The position numbers and the translations under genes are program-made. A DNA stretch of 21,610 nt, taken from NCBI GenBank assembly GCA_002284615.2, contig MU069476.1:386584-408193 (forward strand), given 5' to 3'. Under the pieces are notes generated by a model. That model worked only from the letters and a program-made list of their open reading frames with translations. It made no database searches and was not told the DNA's origin. This document shows, piece after piece, positions 1 through 8,416 of the stretch; within the stretch, counting starts at the first letter, position 1; every line of letters starts with the position of its first letter. Source of the stretch: Dunaliella salina. Taxonomy: Eukaryota > Chlorophyta > Chlorophyceae > Chlamydomonadales > Dunaliellaceae.

Positions 1-52
<52 letters not shown>
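1..52. repeat. (AC)n microsatellite at the left window edge
   Basis: An uninterrupted AC dinucleotide run fills the first 52 bases. It is followed by a pyrimidine-rich stretch ending in CAG at 71-73, which would suit the 3' end of an intron. Confidence 0.97.
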
Positions 53-55
<3 letters not shown>

Positions 56-73
56 TACAGGCCTCTCCCTCAG

Positions 74-621
74 GGCTTGTGATTATGGAGGCCATCTACG
101 GCATCTTGGAGGAGTACCAGCAGGCGCGGGCGCAGCAGATACGGCAGCGCCAGCAGCAAGGAGGCGAGCTTGGCAGCACCATCGACTCTGAAGCATCAAA
201 CACGGACGCCACTACTTCTCCCTCCCCTGCAGCAGCTGCATCAACTGCTACTGTGAATACAGGCGCAGAGGGTAGCAATGGAGCAGGAGCAGGCGTTGGT
301 TCGGGTGCAGCAGGAGCAGGACCGGGATCTGAAGCCGCTGCTCACAGCAATAGCAGCAGCAGGCAACAAGGGGAAGTGCTAGAGGAATGTCACGATAGAG
401 GGGAGGGCAGCAGGGATGACGCGCAACAACATCAGCATCAGCAGCAGCAGCAGCAGCAGCAGCAGCCCAGCAGCAGTAACAGAGGGGGTGCAGATGGGGC
501 GGAGGGTAGCAGTGGGCGATCTGAGGGGGCCAGCAGCAGAAAACAACGGAGTAAAAGTGGGCAGGCAGATGCGCCGCCTCCTCGGTGGCTCCGCGTTACC
601 TGTGCACTGCAGTACTTAGTG
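74..621 (+). CDS. Gln/Ala/Gly/Ser-rich low-complexity exon, host gene fragment
   Basis: I do not recognise the protein. The reading frame is open from the window edge to a TGA at 628-630. I take it as an internal exon because CTCTCCCTCAG lies just before 74 and a GTAAGA donor lies at 622. An in-frame ATG at 85 could instead be a start, so the 5' limit is open. The first 30 or so residues look structured and helical (EAIYGILEEYQQARAQQIRQ). After that come Ala/Gly/Ser-rich sequence, a His/Gln block with nine CAG codons (439-465), and a Ser/Gly-rich tail ending in PPPRWLRVTCALQYL. Such spacers are common in volvocalean nuclear proteins. It could belong to the same gene as the + exons at 2-3.4 kb, but nothing here proves it. 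Confidence 0.5.
439..465 (+). repeat. (CAG)9 trinucleotide run coding for polyglutamine
   Basis: Nine pure CAG codons follow HQH in the low-complexity exon. The pure repeat makes this stretch likely to vary in length between strains. Confidence 0.9.
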
Positions 622-657
622 GTAAGATGAGCACTGCAGTACTTAGTGGTAAGATGA
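604..657 (+). repeat. 27-bp perfect tandem duplication carrying the exon's splice donor
   Basis: Units 604-630 and 631-657 are identical 27-mers, each holding TTAGTGGTAAGATGA, so the GTAAGA donor is present twice in tandem. A third, degraded copy lies at 700-722 (CACTGTAGTTCTTGGTGGTAAG). Use of the second donor would add 27 nt, but the in-frame TGA at 628-630 would then end the protein. Confidence 0.85.
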
Positions 658-2009
658 GCAGCAGCAATGTGGGGGGCTCTACGGCTCCATGTTTCCTGAG
701 CACTGTAGTTCTTGGTGGTAAGCAAAGCAGCAACACAGAGAGGTCTTGACCTAGGGTCTCAATTACAGAGGGCTCTATGGTATGGTATGATGTGGTGGAG
801 TCTCAGATGAGGGGTGCTCAATGACTTTGTGTCACCTGTGCAACAACATTGCATTGGTGAGGTGAGCGGCAGTGGTGGGGGGGCTTGGTGGGTTTGGGAT
901 TACTGGGCATGGCAAATAGTTGTAAGATGAGGAACAGCATAGAGGAGTCTCAACGAAAGGGTCTTGATGACAAGGGGTTTTAAGGCGTGGGGCTCATAAC
1001 CTCATTTGAGTCATGTGAGTCAAGTCATTTGAGCTGAAGGATGCTCATTGGCGGTGTGTCATCTGTGCACAGTATTGCACACATTGGTAACGCCAGCAGC
1101 AGGGTTATCGGCAGGGATTGTAGCAACAGGACGCTGATGCAATGGGGTCCATTGGCTCTTTTGCATTTGTGCTGCAGTCATAAATGATGAGAGGAGCGAC
1201 ATGGTAAAAAAGGAGGTGTGCTAAACACTTCAGGACAGGACTTCGGCAGAAATTTCATGACTTCCCATTGTGACCTGATCAGAAATTGGTGTAGAAAATC
1301 GCTCGTCGTGTAAGCAAAACTTGTGTAAGAAAAAGCGTCGATGGCATGAGGACAAGTCAACTCAAAGAAAAAGCAGTGAGGTAAACGTGGGCTCTCTGAT
1401 TCGGCAAAAGCAAAATTTTGAGGCAGAGGGGACTGTGCAGCGCATGAAATCATGTGAGCAGAGCTGGAAAGTTACAATACGGTCTGCATTGTGGAGGTGG
1501 TTCATCTTTATTTGGGGTGACTGGGCAGCATGCACCATGTTGGTGATTGTGATCATGTGGATTTTAAGTAGATGTTCTATGTGTGAAGAGGGCCCAACCA
1601 TGGAAATAGCTTTATGGAGGTACACGGCTTTACGGGTGTTGTGTGCACCCAATGTGACCATCTTAGGGCAGATTAACTATGCTTACTGCGCCATTTCTTT
1701 CCCTTACCTCCCAAGCTCCTGGGACCTTGAATGAGTTTAGTAATACCTGTCAGGTAGGCAGTAAGCAGCTCTTGTTGCTGTGCTCTCGCCCACTCTGCGT
1801 GAATCTCGTCCCAGAACATACTTCAAGAATGCGTAGATCATTGAAGCGCTGTGCCTGGATGCACAAGCACCAGCTGAGTGAGCCGCTGTTATTCTCAACT
1901 TGCTGCTCATCTCTATACCAATCCTGTGCTTGGTTACATTTTAGGTGAAAGAGCACACATTATTACAAATTCCACGCACAGGCGGGCGGGCGGTTATCAT
2001 TGGCAGCAG
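658..2009. other. No gene seen; probable intron or intergenic DNA
   Basis: Apart from the third donor-like copy at 700-722, I see no convincing exon, RNA gene or mobile-element protein in this stretch. The open frames present, such as 1321-1734, have no family resemblance, no codon-like composition and no good splice borders. Another GTAAGATGAG sits near 920. Confidence 0.5.
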
Positions 2010-2104
2010 GGGTGTCCAAAGCAGGCCTCATGGGATTCACGGACCCTGCACCTCATGCTGAGGACCCAGCAGCCAAGCAGCTCTATGTGGCATTCAAGCA
2101 CAAG
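2010..2104 (+). CDS. Host exon, copy 1 of a duplicated exon
   Basis: Function unknown. Read in phase 2 it encodes GLMGFTDPAPHAEDP followed by AAKQLYVAFKHK, and it ends at a consensus AAG|GTGAGG donor (GT at 2105-2106). Three acceptors are possible (AG ending at 2009, 2024 or 2069), all keeping the same phase. The core AAKQLYVA.KHK occurs again in the exon at 2381. Sequence past the donor (GAGGCTGCTGGAAGC) also matches copy 2, so the two copies differ in where the exon ends. Copy 1 could be the ancestral exon, an alternative exon or a dead one. Confidence 0.5.
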
Positions 2105-2133
2105 GTGAGGCTGCTGGAAGCATGTGCGTAGCA

Positions 2134-2226
2134 TAAGGGTACATTGCTGTGAAGGTAACGGAAGGTAAGAGCACATTGCTGTGTTGGTAATGTAAGGGTA
2201 CATCGCTGTGTCTGCCTCAAGCAAGC
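2134..2226 (+). repeat. Imperfect minisatellite of about 30 bp, three units
   Basis: The motif GGTACATTGCTGTG or a close variant recurs three times (near 2138, 2168 and 2200), separated by GGTAA-rich spacers. The last unit (GGTACATCGCTGTGTCTGCC) resembles the dispersed element found at 10236, 10495, 21108 and 21428, so it may be a worn relative of that family. Confidence 0.55.
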
Positions 2227-2380
2227 ACCCTAGCAGAATCGAAACCCCAACCTCCGGAGGGGCCAGGATCTCACTGGGTACTCGACTACGCTGGCACTCC
2301 TGGAAGCATACAGACATCAAGTTGGGAGCGCCTGAGCTTTGCATGCAGACTGTAAATGTGCCCTGCAATTGCCCCCTCAG

Positions 2381-2453
2381 CAGCCAAGCAGCTTTATGTG
2401 GCATTAAAGCACAAGGAGGGGCTGCTGGAAGCTATGGCGCATCTACTTCATGG
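2381..2453 (+). CDS. Host exon, copy 2 of a duplicated exon
   Basis: A good acceptor (TTGCCCCCTCAG, ending at 2380) precedes a phase-2 exon encoding AAKQLYVALKHKEGLLEAM followed by AHLLHG, with a GT donor at 2454. It matches copy 1 but lacks copy 1's donor: AAG|GTGAGG has become AAGGAGGGG, so reading continues into EGLLEAMAHLLH. The polypyrimidine tract and amphipathic, protein-like sequence make this the more likely functional copy. It ends in phase 2, while the next clear exon (2951) is phase 0, so an exon between them must be missing from this list if both belong to one gene. Family not recognised. Confidence 0.5.
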
Positions 2454-2506
2454 GTAGTGCTCTTGCTGCTGACGGAAAAATGACGGTACTGCTGCGGCTG
2501 GTGCTG

Positions 2507-2632
2507 CTGCCAGTGATAGAAATCATGGTGATGATATTGATGAAAACGATGAGGATGATGTTGATGATAATGGTGATGATGGTGGTGATGGTGATGGTGA
2601 TTGCAAAGGAGGAGGAGGAGGTGATTGAGTGA
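2507..2632 (+). repeat. GATG-rich low-complexity tract, Asp/Gly-rich in one frame
   Basis: Degenerate GAT/GATG repeats run from about 2525 to 2610 and end in a GGAGG run. The frame ending in TGA at 2629-2631 reads as AAAS, then an Asp/Asn/Glu-rich stretch, then GDGDGD and five glycines, like an acidic tail. No donor or acceptor fixes it as an exon, so coding status is uncertain. The alternative Met-rich frame is an artefact of the GATG repeat. Confidence 0.45.
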
Positions 2633-2950
2633 CTTGCCTTAATTTACAAGGTCACAAGATAGAAGGCCTCCAGTCAAAACGACAGACTGCTAGCCTATCC
2701 ATAAAAAAGGAGATCATGCAGAAAGTAAACCCCTTCTTACACAGCGTAATAGCTGTTCCGCATAGTTGAGGAGCTGTGCACCGGCCTGACGATTGATATG
2801 CTTTTTCCTCTCTCCAACAATAATAGTGCTTTCATCTAGTTATGCTGGGAGGGCTGATCAAACTTTTTACTGTGCATGCACTCTGATGAGAGCAGCTTGG
2901 CAGAACCCTTTTGCAACAGTTGTCACCTCTTATTTTCATTCCCTTGTCAG

Positions 2951-2989
2951 AGGATTAGCACCCTTGTTCAGGAGCTACAGGACACAATG
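2951..2989 (+). CDS. 39-bp host mini-exon
   Basis: The acceptor TTTTCATTCCCTTGTCAG ends at 2950 and the donor ATG|GTAACC begins at 2990. The 13 codons read RISTLVQELQDTM, a helical, coiled-coil-like peptide in phase 0 at both ends. Joined to the next phase-0 exon (3193) it gives a continuous helical segment. Protein family unknown. The resemblance to the N-terminal helix of Mediator subunit 21 is too weak to use. Confidence 0.65.
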
Positions 2990-3192
2990 GTAACCCTGCT
3001 TGTGTTTAGATAAGTCCTACCTGACCTGAGGGATTCCAGGACTGCTCATTGTGTGGCTGCTGCCAATGCAGGTACAGCTTGTGCTTGTGTGAGTGCCATT
3101 TGGCTCAATTTTTTGAAGAACCGTTGTCAAGCTTGCAAAAATGGCAGATCCTTGGACGCTTGCGTAAGTCGTCCTCACTATGTTTCATGCAG

Positions 3193-3369
3193 GGGCGCAT
3201 CTTTGAGGCTGTCATTGGGGACATGGATGCATTGGAGCTGCCTCCGGGTGCTGGCGCTGCTGCTGCTTCTGCCACTGGTGGAGAAAGGGCACCACGGCCA
3301 GCCAGGGAGGAAACAACACTAGCAGAGGAAGAGATGGGGGTGCGCAAAGAGAGACAGCCTGGCTTGAAG
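3193..3369 (+). CDS. Host exon, helical N-part then Ala/Glu/Arg-rich linker
   Basis: The acceptor TATGTTTCATGCAG ends at 3192 and the donor AAG|GTAGGA begins at 3370. It is 59 codons, phase 0 at both ends. It begins GRIFEAVIGDMDALELPPG, continuing the helical feel of the 2951 exon, then becomes Ala-rich and charged (TTLAEEEMGVRKERQPGLK at the end). Codon use is GC-rich compared with surrounding DNA. The frame stays open past the donor to 3711, but the sequence there loses protein character, so I read it as intron. The last exon at 9872 is also phase 0 and could join here directly or after further exons. Confidence 0.65.
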
Positions 3370-4485
3370 GTAGGAACGAAGAATGGAGTAAGGACCAGTG
3401 GACCAGCGTCAGTCCAGCCGAAAAAATTAGGGAATATTTGTGTGGTGGACACAGGGGGACAGTACATACAAGTATGTACTCTGAAAGCTTGCTCTGGAGG
3501 TCCACAGAACTCAAGGGTGGACCTGTGCCTAAAATGTGCTAAAAACGGGGGCAGCCATCCTCCCAATGCTTTTTTCAAGGAAGAACATAAGGAAAGAGAA
3601 AAATGCTGGCAGTGGCAGACAGCAGAGGGGTGTCACCAGGCCATTTTAGGGGGTCTGTTCCAGGAAACTTTTCTGAGCCTCCCTGACTGCCCGGTTCCCA
3701 AATCTCTTTAGGCAATCCCGTTCCACGTCCACAAGGGCACAACCCCGTCAAAAACTGTGGGGTGAGGTGCCCCCATGTGTGCGCAGTGGTGTGTGCAAGG
3801 GAGGGGAAGGTGGTGGGTGCTTGCAAATGTAATGCCTGCTGGCTTCCTTTGTAGTTTCTGAGCATATGGAAGTAATAAGGACGTTTAATTTGTATGTTTT
3901 GCACCAGCAGGTGCCCGGCAGAGAGTTCCACCTCCCCCGTCCAGGGCCAAAAATGGGGCCACACTACCTTTCCCATCGCTGCCATAAGAATCTAAATTAA
4001 TCCTTCAAGGTGTCATAAATTTCATCGGAAAACACTCAGGGCCAATCAAAGGGCTGGCTGGGCCAGGTGTGCCATACATGGTCAAAAATTCCCCTGGGCC
4101 ATTGACGGCCTTTTATTGCACTTTTTAAAAAGCTTAAAAAACTTATTTTATTTCAGGAGGAATAATCAAGCAGAATCCGGCTACATTCTTGCGTTTTGTG
4201 GAATTATCAAAATTAATCCTCGGCGGACTCTCCAGGCCATATTTCTGTACATTTCTGAACAACCTATGCCAGAAATGGGTGTTGTACTGCTGGACACATT
4301 TGACCCACTTCTGAGTATGAGGGGTTGCTTGTTTGAGGAAAAGGGCTAATCTGGCATATTGGGGACTTGTGGGGTACACCTGGTCGTGGCTCAGGTGGAG
4401 CTCTGTGCATCAAAAACAGGTATTTCTTTCATTTGTGCACACGAGTGAGTGTTTTGAGATGGCAGGTGTTTATTGATATTCCCGT

Positions 4486-4488
<3 letters not shown>
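3370..4488. other. No gene seen; probable intron
   Basis: The open frames here show no recognisable domain. A possible acceptor at 3911 (TTGCACCAGCAG) is followed by short open sequence in all three frames, too weak to call. A 20-bp palindrome lies at 3461-3480. Confidence 0.45.
3461..3480. repeat. Short perfect hairpin, 9-bp arms
   Basis: AGTACATAC and GTATGTACT are exact reverse complements separated by AA. Function unknown; it may be chance or part of an old mobile element. Confidence 0.6.

Positions 4489-4517
<29 letters not shown>
4489..4517. repeat. (AT)n microsatellite
   Basis: A 29-base pure AT alternation. Confidence 0.97.
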
Positions 4518-4519
<2 letters not shown>

Positions 4520-5169
4520 CATAAGGTGTGTCCGATGTCTGCACTTCTTGGTCACCCCTGGCCATGGCCATTTTTGAGGGGGACCCTGCTCAGGCCCAAA
4601 CTGCAGCAGCGAGTGTTTGGGAAGACTGCTGGTAACATTGCAAGTGATTTTAGGCTGTCAAGGAGGTCCCTGATGCTGGTCTGGTTTTGGCCCCATGGAT
4701 AGGTATACGATCGCAGGGAGGTCCAGCCAGGCCCTGATAGACCGCCTCCACTTCCGCTATTTGTCCTGGTCGATGCCTGGGGTTGTCAGCATCTACATTG
4801 TCACCTCAGGCTGCCATGCTGGTCGCCAGGGAGGAGCCACTGGGCTCTGCAGAGTTGCTGGGGCTAATTTCTCCCAAGTTTTTGCTCGTTGGCGCACATG
4901 CGAGGGAGTCGATGTAGTTTTGATAATACTTTGAACAAGCTGTGACAACTGGATTATGGTTTTGCTTCCAGCTGGGCTATTCCGAACCTCCACTTCAATA
5001 TTCCTCGCAATTCTGGTTGCTACCTCTTTATGCATTCACAGAACAAAAACCTGTGCCCTTGCATCTGCAAAATTTTCAATTTTCTTTAAATCAAACATTT
5101 GACCCCTCATCCCTATTCCCGATGAAGCACTAAACTTCCATTAAATAGTAATAGATAGCCGTTGCCTAC
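4518..5169. other. Mixed region with weak exon candidates on both strands
   Basis: On the + strand, TGATTTTAG|GCTGTCAAGG at 4653/4654 opens a frame reading AVKEVPDAGLVLAPWI with a GTATAC donor at 4703. On the minus strand the frame around 4793-5035 (TPSHVRQRAKTWEKLAP, PVAPPWRPAWQPE) looks protein-like and could be a worn mobile-element remnant. An acceptor CTCTGCAG there (exon from about 4849 downwards) would give a short Ser-rich ending with TGA at about 4809 if joined to the exon at 5170-5289. None of these is secure. Confidence 0.3.
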
Positions 5170-5289
5170 CGTCATCACTCGGCTGACTTTTGAGCACCCC
5201 ACGAAGCAGCCCTCCGCCAGCTCGCAGCAGGTGGCCAGCTGTGTACTCAGGGCCCATCCTGGGGTCCACTTGGAGGCTGGGGGGTGCTG
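5170..5289 (-). CDS. Candidate minus-strand host exon
   Basis: On the minus strand the acceptor TGCCCTATCCCTCCAG ends at 5290 and the donor GACG|GTAGGC lies at 5169. The 120-base, GC-rich exon reads APPSLQV, then DPRMGPEYTAGHLLRAGGG, then LLRGVLKSQPSDD in phase 2/1. This looks like real protein, better than the other two frames, and the splice signals are good. I do not recognise a family. It lies inside what may be a long intron of the + gene, so it would be a nested gene or an exon of a separate gene that the + exons do not share. Confidence 0.45.
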
Positions 5290-5695
5290 CTGGAGGGATA
5301 GGGCACACAGGGGGTGAGTTTTGCTGGTTGAGTGCACAAACATGCGCAGGCCTTGTGCTCAGCACATTTCACCAAATGGGCGCAACGCTGAAAAATTGCT
5401 TTTTTTACTAGGTTCAGGTGGTGCTCAGAATGGGCTGCGTTGACCTGGCTGGCAAAAAGCAGAATATCAAACAGGATTGTGGTGCCTGATTCACATATAC
5501 ATTTCAAGTAATGTGTAAGACTAATGAAAAATGTAAGACTCTTGAAAAATGTCAGGAAAGATGTTTGGATCTCTGGAGAATGCGCAGACGAGCGCTTCTT
5601 GGCCTGTGAAGATTTAGGCCTGAAAGAAAGCTGGAATAATATTTCTAAACACACTCGGACACTTTCTTTTTGATGCCGACTTCATAATTGCTAAT

Positions 5696-6371
5696 GCAGG
5701 AGGGAGCCAAAGGACATTTTGCCCACAGGCATGTGTAAGCTTTGGGTTGGACCCCTCTGACCCACCACCCACCCCAAAAAAAGCCCCTTCCTGTGCCCCA
5801 ATCCAGGCAAAAGGGGTACCAATCTGCTCCTCTTTGAACTTCCCATCCATCTGCATACTAATTGCAATCAAACATTGAGTTAGAGCAGAGTTACGGGGCA
5901 AAAACTGGGGAATGGACAACCATGCAAACTTGCCCTTCCAGGCACCCACAACTGGCTTACAAGTCCATAAACTGCCCTTCTGACTACACCATGCAAGGAC
6001 ATGTTGCACATTATTTTTATCGGAAGTTTGGATGTGTTTGCTGCCTGCACCACCCCAGCAGGCTGCACCCATGCACATGTGGCACTGACTCTGATTCATG
6101 CACAGAGACCCCCCCCCTTTTGCCCAATTTTCTCAAAGAGGGTGCCAATTGACAGTTCTCGTGCTGAGAAATCGGAAGATATAATTAGAATTTTGTAGGT
6201 GTGGCCCAGAAAAATTCTGGAGGGGGTCCCAAAAGTCGGGACCCACCTCAAGCACCAACCACCCCCCGCCTTCCCCGATTGGATGGCTCTCAAGTTCAGG
6301 ATTCCAAAGAAATAGCTATGAATCCGATCCACAAATGCCGCCGAAAACTAATGCTTTTGGCTCCCTCCTGC
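5696..6371. mobile_element. 676-bp element with perfect 16-bp terminal inverted repeats (repeat unit A)
   Basis: GCAGGAGGGAGCCAAA at 5696-5711 is exactly inverted at 6356-6371, which would fit a non-autonomous, MITE-like DNA element. I found no target-site duplication outside the arms and no transposase frame. Nearly all of its interior (5731-6371) is repeated in the next unit: shared blocks include the ACCCCTCTGAC..CACCACCCACCCC segment, CAGAGTTAYGGGGCAAAAACT, CCAGGCACCCACAACTGGC and CAATTTTCTCAAAGAGGG. Relative to unit B it lacks about 528 bp at the 5875/5876 junction. Confidence 0.6.
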
Positions 6372-7533
6372 CACAGGTGCGTGTGAAATTTGGGTCGGAC
6401 CCCTCTGACTCACCACCCACCCCAGAAAACCCTCTTCCATTGCCCCAATCCAGACAAAATGGTTACCAATCTGCTCCTCTTTAATTTCCCGCCCATCTGC
6501 ATGCTAATCGCTGCCAAACATACCCAAATTTCTAACCAGAAATTTGTGATGTCCCAGAATCAACCTAATCGGTTTGGCGGATTACGGACAGGAATAGCGC
6601 CGCGCTCCGGCCGAGCCTGCTCATAAGATTTTGCAGATATATTTTCCAGCCTGGTTTTTACAAGAATCTTGAGTTTCGTGGAGCACGGTGCCGGTCGGAT
6701 TCTGTGGCTGTCCGTGCGCATGGAGGGCAGACAAGGGTGGAGTGAGGTCCTTTTCAATTGAGCTCCTCTTCCAACAGCATGGATTCGTGCCTGTCCATTC
6801 CTATCTCCCGGAGGATGATTCCGCGACCGAGGAGCATGGAGCATGGGGTCGAGAATTGCCGCAATCACACACAGCGGGCACCGACTAGTTACAGTTATTA
6901 TTCAAACATATTATGATGTTTCTTTTATGGCGGATGGCCGAAGAGGATAAGGTGCAGTGGATGGTACGGGAATCTCCATGGTGAAAGGGAAACGGAGGAC
7001 CCAAAAAATTGAAAGCGAAATTTGGGCCGGCGCGCAGCGCCCTTGTTATGGAGTTGGAGCAGAGTTATGGGGCAAAAACTGGGGAATGGGCACTTATGCA
7101 AACCTGCCCTTCCAGGCACCCACAACTGGCTTACAAGTCCATGCAATTACACATCCTACATTGTCACTATCCTGCAAGTTTGGATTTGTTTGCTGCACAA
7201 TTGCCTCCACACCCCCTGCAACCTGCACCCATGCGCATGTGGCACTGACTCTGGTTCACGCATAGAGACCCCCCCTTTTACCCAATTTTCTCAAAGAGGG
7301 TGCCAATCGACAATTCTTGTGCTGAAAAATCCGAAGATATACTTAGAAGTACGTGGCCCAGAAAATTCTGGAGGGGGAGTCGCAAAAAGTCGGAACCCTC
7401 CTCAACCACCCACCACCCCCCACCTTCTCCAACTGGACCGTACATTTATCAATCGGTAGCTCTTGATCTCAGGATCCCAAATGTGTAAATTTTAATCCAA
7501 TTTACACATGCGCCCAAAAGCTTATGCTTTTGG
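6372..7533. repeat. Tandem repeat unit B, about 1.16 kb, interrupted by LINE A1
   Basis: This copy begins directly after unit A (GTGCGTGTGAAATTTGGGTCGG matching 5731 onward) and runs to the LINE insertion at 7533; its last bases (CTCCCTCC) reappear at 9135-9141. It differs from unit A mainly by 6522-7049, about 528 bp, which is GC-rich in places and carries CCCAAATTTC near its left end and GAAATTTGGG at 7017-7026. Short open frames here on both strands show no known domain. I see no host gene in this stretch. Confidence 0.7.
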
Positions 7534-7768
7534 AAAAAAGAAAAGAGTAAGCAAGCTGGAGGCTGCATGCGCTAAGGGAAGGTCTCCTAATTAACAAGCT
7601 AGCAAGCTCACAGAGGCCTCAACAGAAAGCCCTCAAAGCCTACATTAAATACCACTAGCCTAGGAGAGAGCCAGAGATAGAGCTAATGAGGATCTGGGGG
7701 TCGGTCTGCCATGCTCCTGGACGCCCGGACTCTCCTTCTCCTGCAGTCCTCCGCCGCGCGCCCAGCGC

Positions 7769-7769
<1 letters not shown>

Positions 7770-7804
<35 letters not shown>
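7770..7804. repeat. 35-base poly-C run inside LINE A1
   Basis: An uninterrupted C run in the 3' part of A1. The matching place in copy A4 (near 14140) reads AAAACCCCTCCC, so the run expanded after insertion. It could also be a sequencing or assembly length artefact. Confidence 0.95.
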
Positions 7805-7918
7805 TTCCCCAGCGGTCCCCTGAAAATGAAAAGCATATCTTGTATTAATGATGGATGTCAATTTTTGGATGGCTTTGCTTTGCTACTGATTCAGCTTTGT
7901 GCTTGGTAAGGCCAAGAT

Positions 7919-8320
7919 TCATAAGGGGTTTGATTGTGTAGTCATTGTAACTAGTTGCCAGCCACACCAATTAAGATGATGTGCAGAGTCACTTTTTTCC
8001 AGTTTGAATCCTTGAGCTGCGGGATTAAGTCTGGTAATAGTGTGGGCATGTCGAGCTGCTGCCCGTTCCAAAGTGATGATGGGGTTGGTGTTGTGACAGA
8101 ATTTTAATTCAACAAGGACGTCCCTGTCTTGATCAGGGATATTGGAGGGATCCAGGTGAACAGGTCGACCTGGGATAGGGCGCAAAAAGAGAGCATGTGG
8201 GCAGCTTTGGTGGCGGGCTGAAGAGCCAATACCATTAGGGGTAACAACCAAGCAGGAATGCCTCATGTTATGTTTTCGGGGACTTGCATGCCCTGTTCCT
8301 GGAGTCTCTCGTTGCTGCAC
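7919..8320 (-). pseudogene. LINE A1 REL nuclease region, inactive
   Basis: The frame aligns with the nuclease part of A4 and B2: RHQ.(R)PDA......P(L)PGR..HLDPS.IP.QDRD..LVELKFC..T. The PD-(D/E)XK family needs the PD aspartate and the ExK pair. Here ELK is kept (codons 8102-8110) but RPD has become CPH (8195-8203), removing the first catalytic aspartate. Downstream is the usual ERA..RHAHTITRL helix; the conserved C-terminal GV..TIY segment falls out of frame. In the intact element this domain would follow the zinc finger and cut target DNA during retrotransposition. Confidence 0.75.
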
Positions 8321-8335
8321 CCATCCATGCTAATA

Positions 8336-8416
8336 AGAGATGAGCCATACCGGCCTTAACTGAGAGATGAGCAATACCGGCCTTAACTGAGAGATGAGCC
8401 ATACCGGCATTAACGC
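8336..8416 (-). repeat. 27-bp unit in three tandem copies inside LINE A1 coding sequence
   Basis: Units 8336-8362, 8363-8389 and 8390-8416 are near-identical and translate on the minus strand as a ninefold residue repeat of the LSVKAGMAH type. Copy A4 has only one unit at the equivalent place (near 14691-14717). The multiplication is private to this copy and keeps the reading frame. Confidence 0.88.

Noticed and set aside
438..725. Minus-strand frame with polycysteine
   Set aside because: Antisense of the CAG run and of the 27-bp duplication.
1321..1734. 137-codon + frame
   Set aside because: No family resemblance, poor splice context and an antisense frame of similar length; composition like non-coding DNA.
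2450..2632. Met-rich 60-codon frame
   Set aside because: It arises from translating a GATG repeat in the wrong frame.
2951..3369. Mediator subunit 21 N-terminal helix
   Set aside because: Only a loose pattern (IS.L..E.Q...G.....G) and a Pro-Pro match; no further MED21 sequence follows and the rest is low complexity.
3049..3711. One continuous 220-codon gene
   Set aside because: A good acceptor at 3192 and donor at 3370 enclose the protein-like part; outside them the frame loses protein character.
4654..4737. + strand exon AVKEVPDAGLVLAPWI
   Set aside because: The acceptor is weak, the nearest upstream donor would make a 22-bp intron, and the next frame stops soon; kept only as a weak candidate.
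8336..8416. CRISPR-like array
   Set aside because: Three direct units without spacers in a eukaryotic LINE coding region.
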